Assembly: GCA_025363655.1 (NCBI GenBank)
Contig: JANYDK010000121.1
Span: 186,001 to 250,000 of the forward strand
DNA: 64,000 nucleotides
Origin: Deltaproteobacteria bacterium
Lineage (GTDB): Bacteria; Myxococcota_A; Polyangia; Polyangiales; JADJMO01
Direction of reading: 5' to 3'
Within the stretch, counting starts at the first letter, position 1; each line of letters starts with the position of its first letter. Positions 60,541-64,000 of this stretch are shown one piece after another. Position numbers and translations under genes: made by a program. The notes under the pieces were generated by a model, which did no database searches, was not told the DNA's origin, and worked only from the letters and a program-made list of their open reading frames with translations.

Positions 60541-62316
60541 TCAGGGCCCTGCCATCATCTTCGAGACGACGACGCGGACGATGGTCTCGAGAGACGCCTT
60601 GCTGAACGTGATCGCCGCATAGGGCCCGACCGGCGACTTGCCGATCGAGAGCAGGATCGGATCGGTCGGCGGCGAAACCTTGGGGACGACGGTGCCGGTG
60701 GTCATCGGGAGGATGCGCGTGGGGAAGACTGCGAGCGCGCCGTTGAGCGTCTCGCCGAGGTCCTTCACCTGCGTGCCGAGGGAAGCGTCTCCGCCGAGCG
60801 ATTTGCTGGCGTCGGTCTTCGCGTCGACGAGCTGTTGCAGGAGATCTTTCGCTCCGACGCCGGCGCTGACGAGGACCTCGCTGCCGCTGGGGGCGAAGAC
60901 GATCTCGGCGCGCTCGGGCTCGCCGGGCGCAGGCTTCTCTCCGGCCTTGTGAGGAAGTGCGATCGTGTAAACCGTCGCCGCGAGGCCGGCGATCTTCTCG
61001 CTGCTCGACTTCGGCGCGTCGATCCCCTGCTTTTTCAGGCCTCCCGTCACTCCTTTGATGGAAAGGACGGCGTCGAACGCGTCCTTCATCAGCTTGGCGA
61101 GGACCGGCGCGTCTTTCGCTTCGAGGCTGAGCGCGACGCCGACCGCGAGCGGACCTTGGTAGACGACGCCGCCGCTCGTCTTCGGGCCGCGGCTCTTGTC
61201 CCACGCCGAGAGAAAACCTTCGAGCTTGGTCTTCTCGGGCGCGCCGACGTCGGTGGGGAACGACTGCGCGAGCATCTCGATGAGATCGTGCGAGGCCTCG
61301 GCGCGTGATGCGTCACTCGTGCGCGCACCGAAGGCGAGGAACGACGTCGCTGGCACGCCGAGCAAATCGCCGGCGCCGCCGAGCGGCCAGCTCGCGATTT
61401 GTTTGCCGAACGCGCTCTCGGCCGACGGCATGCCGAGCTCGGCGCGCAGGGAAATCGAGCCGTTCGTGGTGGTGGCGACGAGGCGCGCGTCGCCCGCGTC
61501 GGAGAGCCAATCGACGAGCCGAGCGTTCTGACGAGCGGTGTAGTCGCTCAGCGCATCGAGCGCAGACGTCGGCGGCCCTCCGGCGGCCGTCTTCTCGGCC
61601 ATCGTCTTGCGCGCCGCCGCAGCGGCATCGAAGAGCTGCTTCAGCGTGTCGCGCACCTTCGTCCGTAGCGCCGCCTGCGGGAGCGTGAGCACCAGATCTT
61701 CGGCCGGGAGCGGCTTGGTCGGCATCGTTCGCGTCAGGTACGGCGCGAAGCTCTTGAGCGCCTCGACGCTCGCGGACGCGATGAGAAAATTGCGACGCAG
61801 CCCGAGCACCTGCGTCTTCGGCGTCACTTGCGATTCGAAGACGGTCATCGCCGTCTCTTTGTCGTCCGACTTCTTGAACCCCGGCGCCTTGCCGAGGAGC
61901 TCGGCGACGTGCGCCGGATCTTTCAGCGTCACCGCGAAGACGAACGCGCGCTGTCCCTGCGGCGGCTCGAGCACCGCGAGGTAACACGGCTTCTGCCCGT
62001 CGATCTCCGCGCCGACCTCGGCCGGAACGGCGAGGATCTTCGCCAACGTCGGACCTGCTTTGTCGGGCACGAAGAGCGAGACCTTGTGCAGCGATTCGAG
62101 GATCGCATCGGGCGCGCGAATCACGCCTTCGACGAGGAGACCCGCAGGCGCAGGCACCGGCGTCTCGACGGCGACGGGCGTCTCTTGTTGCACCGGAACC
62201 GGGGGCGCCTCTTTCTTCTTGCAGCCGATTCCCGCAGTCGGAACGGCGAAAGCGAAGAGCGCAGCAACGGCGGCGAGGCGAGCCAAGGAAGCCAAGACGG
62301 AGTGAAACGAGCGCAT
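60541..62316 (-). CDS. Lipoprotein of unknown function, repetitive Ala/Lys-rich
   Basis: A 591-residue lipoprotein (lipobox AGIGC, Cys32) with a Pro/Glu/Val linker (about 35-55). The body has ILESLHKVSLFVPDK and two halves with similar Ala/Lys/Asp-rich helices and short strands (FVFAVTLKDPAHVAELLG; GVALSLEAKDAPVLAKLM), hinting at an internal duplication. I recognise no family. It converges with the uncharacterised gene at 59593. A surface role is inferred from the lipid anchor only. Confidence 0.75.
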   Translation of the reverse strand: MRSFHSVLASLARLAAVAALFAFAVPTAGIGCKKKEAPPVPVQQETPVAVETPVPAPAGLLVEGVIRAPDAILESLHKVSLFVPDKAGPTLAKILAVPAEVGAEIDGQKPCYLAVLEPPQGQRAFVFAVTLKDPAHVAELLGKAPGFKKSDDKETAMTVFESQVTPKTQVLGLRRNFLIASASVEALKSFAPYLTRTMPTKPLPAEDLVLTLPQAALRTKVRDTLKQLFDAAAAARKTMAEKTAAGGPPTSALDALSDYTARQNARLVDWLSDAGDARLVATTTNGSISLRAELGMPSAESAFGKQIASWPLGGAGDLLGVPATSFLAFGARTSDASRAEASHDLIEMLAQSFPTDVGAPEKTKLEGFLSAWDKSRGPKTSGGVVYQGPLAVGVALSLEAKDAPVLAKLMKDAFDAVLSIKGVTGGLKKQGIDAPKSSSEKIAGLAATVYTIALPHKAGEKPAPGEPERAEIVFAPSGSEVLVSAGVGAKDLLQQLVDAKTDASKSLGGDASLGTQVKDLGETLNGALAVFPTRILPMTTGTVVPKVSPPTDPILLSIGKSPVGPYAAITFSKASLETIVRVVVSKMMAGP

Positions 62317-62404
62317 TCGTGCCTGCGTAGCGCTGTCTGCGAAAGGCGCAAACCCACCCCCTCGCTTGCGGCCACCCTCTTCGGAGGCTACTTCCGCCGA
62401 TCCC

Positions 62405-63814
62405 ATGGACATCCCCGCGGCTGCCGGCACACGCGTCGACACCAGTGGACACCCCTTCGGCATCATCCTGAAGCTGGCCACGCCGACGATGATCGCGATG
62501 CTGTCGCAGAGCATCGTCAACGAAGTCGACATCGTCTTCTTCGCCAACCTCCCTTCTCCCGAGTCGTCGAACGGCCAGGCGGCGCTCGCCCCCAGCCTGA
62601 TCGCGCTCTGGGCCTTCGGCGGCTCACTCTCGGCGATCAGCGTCGGTACGCAGGCGCTCACCGCGCGTCGTTTCGCCGAAGGAAAGAAGCATGACGCGGG
62701 AGGCGTCCTCACCAACGCCGCGTTCTTCGCGCTCGCGGCCGGCGCGATCTTCACCATCGTCGGCTACCTCCTGCTCAGCCCGCTCATGCACGTGATGCTG
62801 CGCAAGCACCCGGAGGCCGCGGTCTACGCCATCGACTACTCGCGCTATCGATTCCTCGGCATCGCCTCGATGGCGATGACCTTCGCCTTCAAGGCGTTCT
62901 TCGACGGGCTCGGCAAGACGCGCGTGCACATGGTGAGTGCGGTGGCGATGAACGTCGTCAACATCGGGCTCTGTTTCCTCCTCATCTTCGGCAAGCTCGG
63001 CTTCCCGCGGATGGGTCCTGCAGGTGCGGGTCTCGCCGCGCTCATCTCGACGTGGGTCGGCCTGGCGATCATGATCGGCTACGGCTTCCAGAAGGAAACG
63101 CGCGCCTTCGGTTGGCTCGATCGCTCGAAAATCAGCTGGCCCCTCACCTGGCAAATTCTCCGCCTCGCGATCCCCGGTGGCATCGCGACGATGGCGGTGA
63201 TGGGTGGCTTCGGCTTCTTCCTCTTCGTCGTCGGCCGGCTCGACGAGCACGCCACCACGGTCTCGGGCGAAGCCGTGAACAACGCAGCGACGATGACCGT
63301 CATCGGCGTCCTCAAGCTGACGTTCACCGCCTGCCTCGCCTTCGGCACCGCCACCGCGACCTTGGTCTCGCAATCACTCGGCGAAAAAGACGGGGAAAAA
63401 GCCGCAAAATTCGGGTGGGCGTCGGTGCGGCTGGGCCTCATCATCTTCGGCATCCTCGGCCTCTTCGAGGGCGTCTTCTTCACGCCGCAGATCCTCCGCT
63501 TCTTCTCGCACAGCGAAGCGGTGCAGCAGGCGGCGCTGATGCCGATGCGCTTGATGGGCATCACGACGCCGGTGATCGCCGTGGCGATGATCCTCACGCA
63601 AGCGCTCTTCGGCGCCGGCAACAACCGCTACGTGATGATCGTCGAGCTCATCCTCCACTTCACGTGCCTGATGCCGCTCGCCTGGCTCTTCGGCATCACG
63701 CTCAAGGGCGGTCTGCCGGGCATCTGGGCGTCGGTCATCGTCTATGCGCTCGGCCTCGCCGCGGCGATGGCGTGGAAGTTCGCCAGCGGGACGTGGAAGA
63801 CGATCAAGATCTGA
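62405..63814 (+). CDS. MATE family efflux transporter
   Basis: A 469-residue membrane protein with twelve helices in two halves. Features of MATE exporters include GTQALTARRFAEG after helix 2 and ATLVSQSLGEKDGEKAAK in the second half. They export drugs or metabolites using H+ or Na+ gradients. ATG 62405 is chosen because the first helix starts about 25 residues later; an in-frame ATG at 62366 is possible. It is divergent from the lipoprotein gene across 88 bases. Confidence 0.9.
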   Translation: MDIPAAAGTRVDTSGHPFGIILKLATPTMIAMLSQSIVNEVDIVFFANLPSPESSNGQAALAPSLIALWAFGGSLSAISVGTQALTARRFAEGKKHDAGGVLTNAAFFALAAGAIFTIVGYLLLSPLMHVMLRKHPEAAVYAIDYSRYRFLGIASMAMTFAFKAFFDGLGKTRVHMVSAVAMNVVNIGLCFLLIFGKLGFPRMGPAGAGLAALISTWVGLAIMIGYGFQKETRAFGWLDRSKISWPLTWQILRLAIPGGIATMAVMGGFGFFLFVVGRLDEHATTVSGEAVNNAATMTVIGVLKLTFTACLAFGTATATLVSQSLGEKDGEKAAKFGWASVRLGLIIFGILGLFEGVFFTPQILRFFSHSEAVQQAALMPMRLMGITTPVIAVAMILTQALFGAGNNRYVMIVELILHFTCLMPLAWLFGITLKGGLPGIWASVIVYALGLAAAMAWKFASGTWKTIKI

Positions 63815-63817
63815 CGG

Positions 63818-64000
63818 ATGTCGACCTTCCGCGAGCCCGATCTGCGCGAGGTGGTGGTCTCGCTCGGTCACGAGCTCGAGACGTTGCGCGCCGAGAACGA
63901 GGCGTTGCGCACCGAGATCGACGCCAGCCCGAACTCGTTGCCGCGCACGTCCGAGCAGCTCGCGCTCGAGGCGGAGAGGCGGCGAAAAGCGCAGGACGCG
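63818..64000 (+). CDS. Coiled-coil protein, cut by the window edge
   Basis: The first 61 residues of a gene that runs off the right edge. GHELETLRAENEALRTEI is a heptad-like coiled coil, and a Glu/Arg/Lys-rich stretch follows. The ATG lies three bases after the MATE stop (TGA at 63812-63814), so the two are probably co-transcribed. Function cannot be judged from this part. Confidence 0.65.
   Translation, partial: MSTFREPDLREVVVSLGHELETLRAENEALRTEIDASPNSLPRTSEQLALEAERRRKAQDA

Overview
The window is high-GC chromosomal DNA of a Myxococcota (myxobacterial) bacterium, probably from the Polyangia side of the phylum. The evidence is two surface proteins ending in MYXO-CTERM-like tails (glycine/cysteine motif, hydrophobic helix, arginine cluster), many lipobox proteins, Ser/Thr protein kinases beside histidine kinases and class III cyclases, an OmpA protein with calcium-binding type 3 repeats, and very strong G/C at codon third positions. 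That codon bias also opens long spurious frames on the antisense strands; these were left out. I count 53 protein genes, two of them cut by the window edges. I saw no tRNA, rRNA, CRISPR array, insertion sequence or integrase. No gap between genes exceeds 300 bases.

Layout. Positions 1-7010 hold a truncated surface protein, an FMN reductase, lipoproteins, a DHH phosphoesterase, a secreted zinc peptidase and a GAF/HD-GYP protein. Positions 7007-11757 hold a lipoprotein, then pgsA, a membrane adenylate cyclase and a Ser/Thr kinase packed as one operon. Positions 11761-16708 hold a large Cys-rich MYXO-CTERM protein and a LysM/FecR envelope protein. Positions 16746-27269 are a dense signalling island: three histidine kinases, three sister single-domain receivers, two Hpt proteins, a Ser/Thr kinase fused to an intact receiver, and an NtrC-type activator. 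These parts could form a phosphorelay split into separate proteins, with a Ser/Thr kinase and a sigma-54 activator as outputs.

Positions 27403-40662 hold rpoZ, two large secreted lipoproteins leading into mutS, a small barrel protein, a glutaredoxin-like protein, an FAD monooxygenase, DoxX, the OmpA-type protein and unknowns. Positions 40766-46266 hold a second adenylate cyclase, an ABC transporter whose ATPase is fused to a YhfC-like intramembrane protease domain, and a lipidated intradiol dioxygenase. Positions 46360-50547 hold pheST and a nucleotidyltransferase with a small partner. Positions 50635-64000 hold a lipoprotein with a possible Cys-His-Asp active site, an acyltransferase, a PNGase F-like amidase, a Sel1/PilZ pair, a DUF4091-type surface protein, an HD phosphohydrolase, two uncharacterised proteins, a MATE transporter and a truncated coiled-coil gene.

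Together the genes point to a predatory or saprophytic lifestyle: secreted enzymes and surface lipoproteins acting on glycoproteins and polymers, under elaborate cAMP, c-di-GMP, His-Asp and Ser/Thr signalling. Several genes carry a TANGCT-like hexamer 6-14 bases before the start codon, which suggests promoters with very short leaders. Most pairings of signalling partners and all promoter calls are inference from sequence and position.
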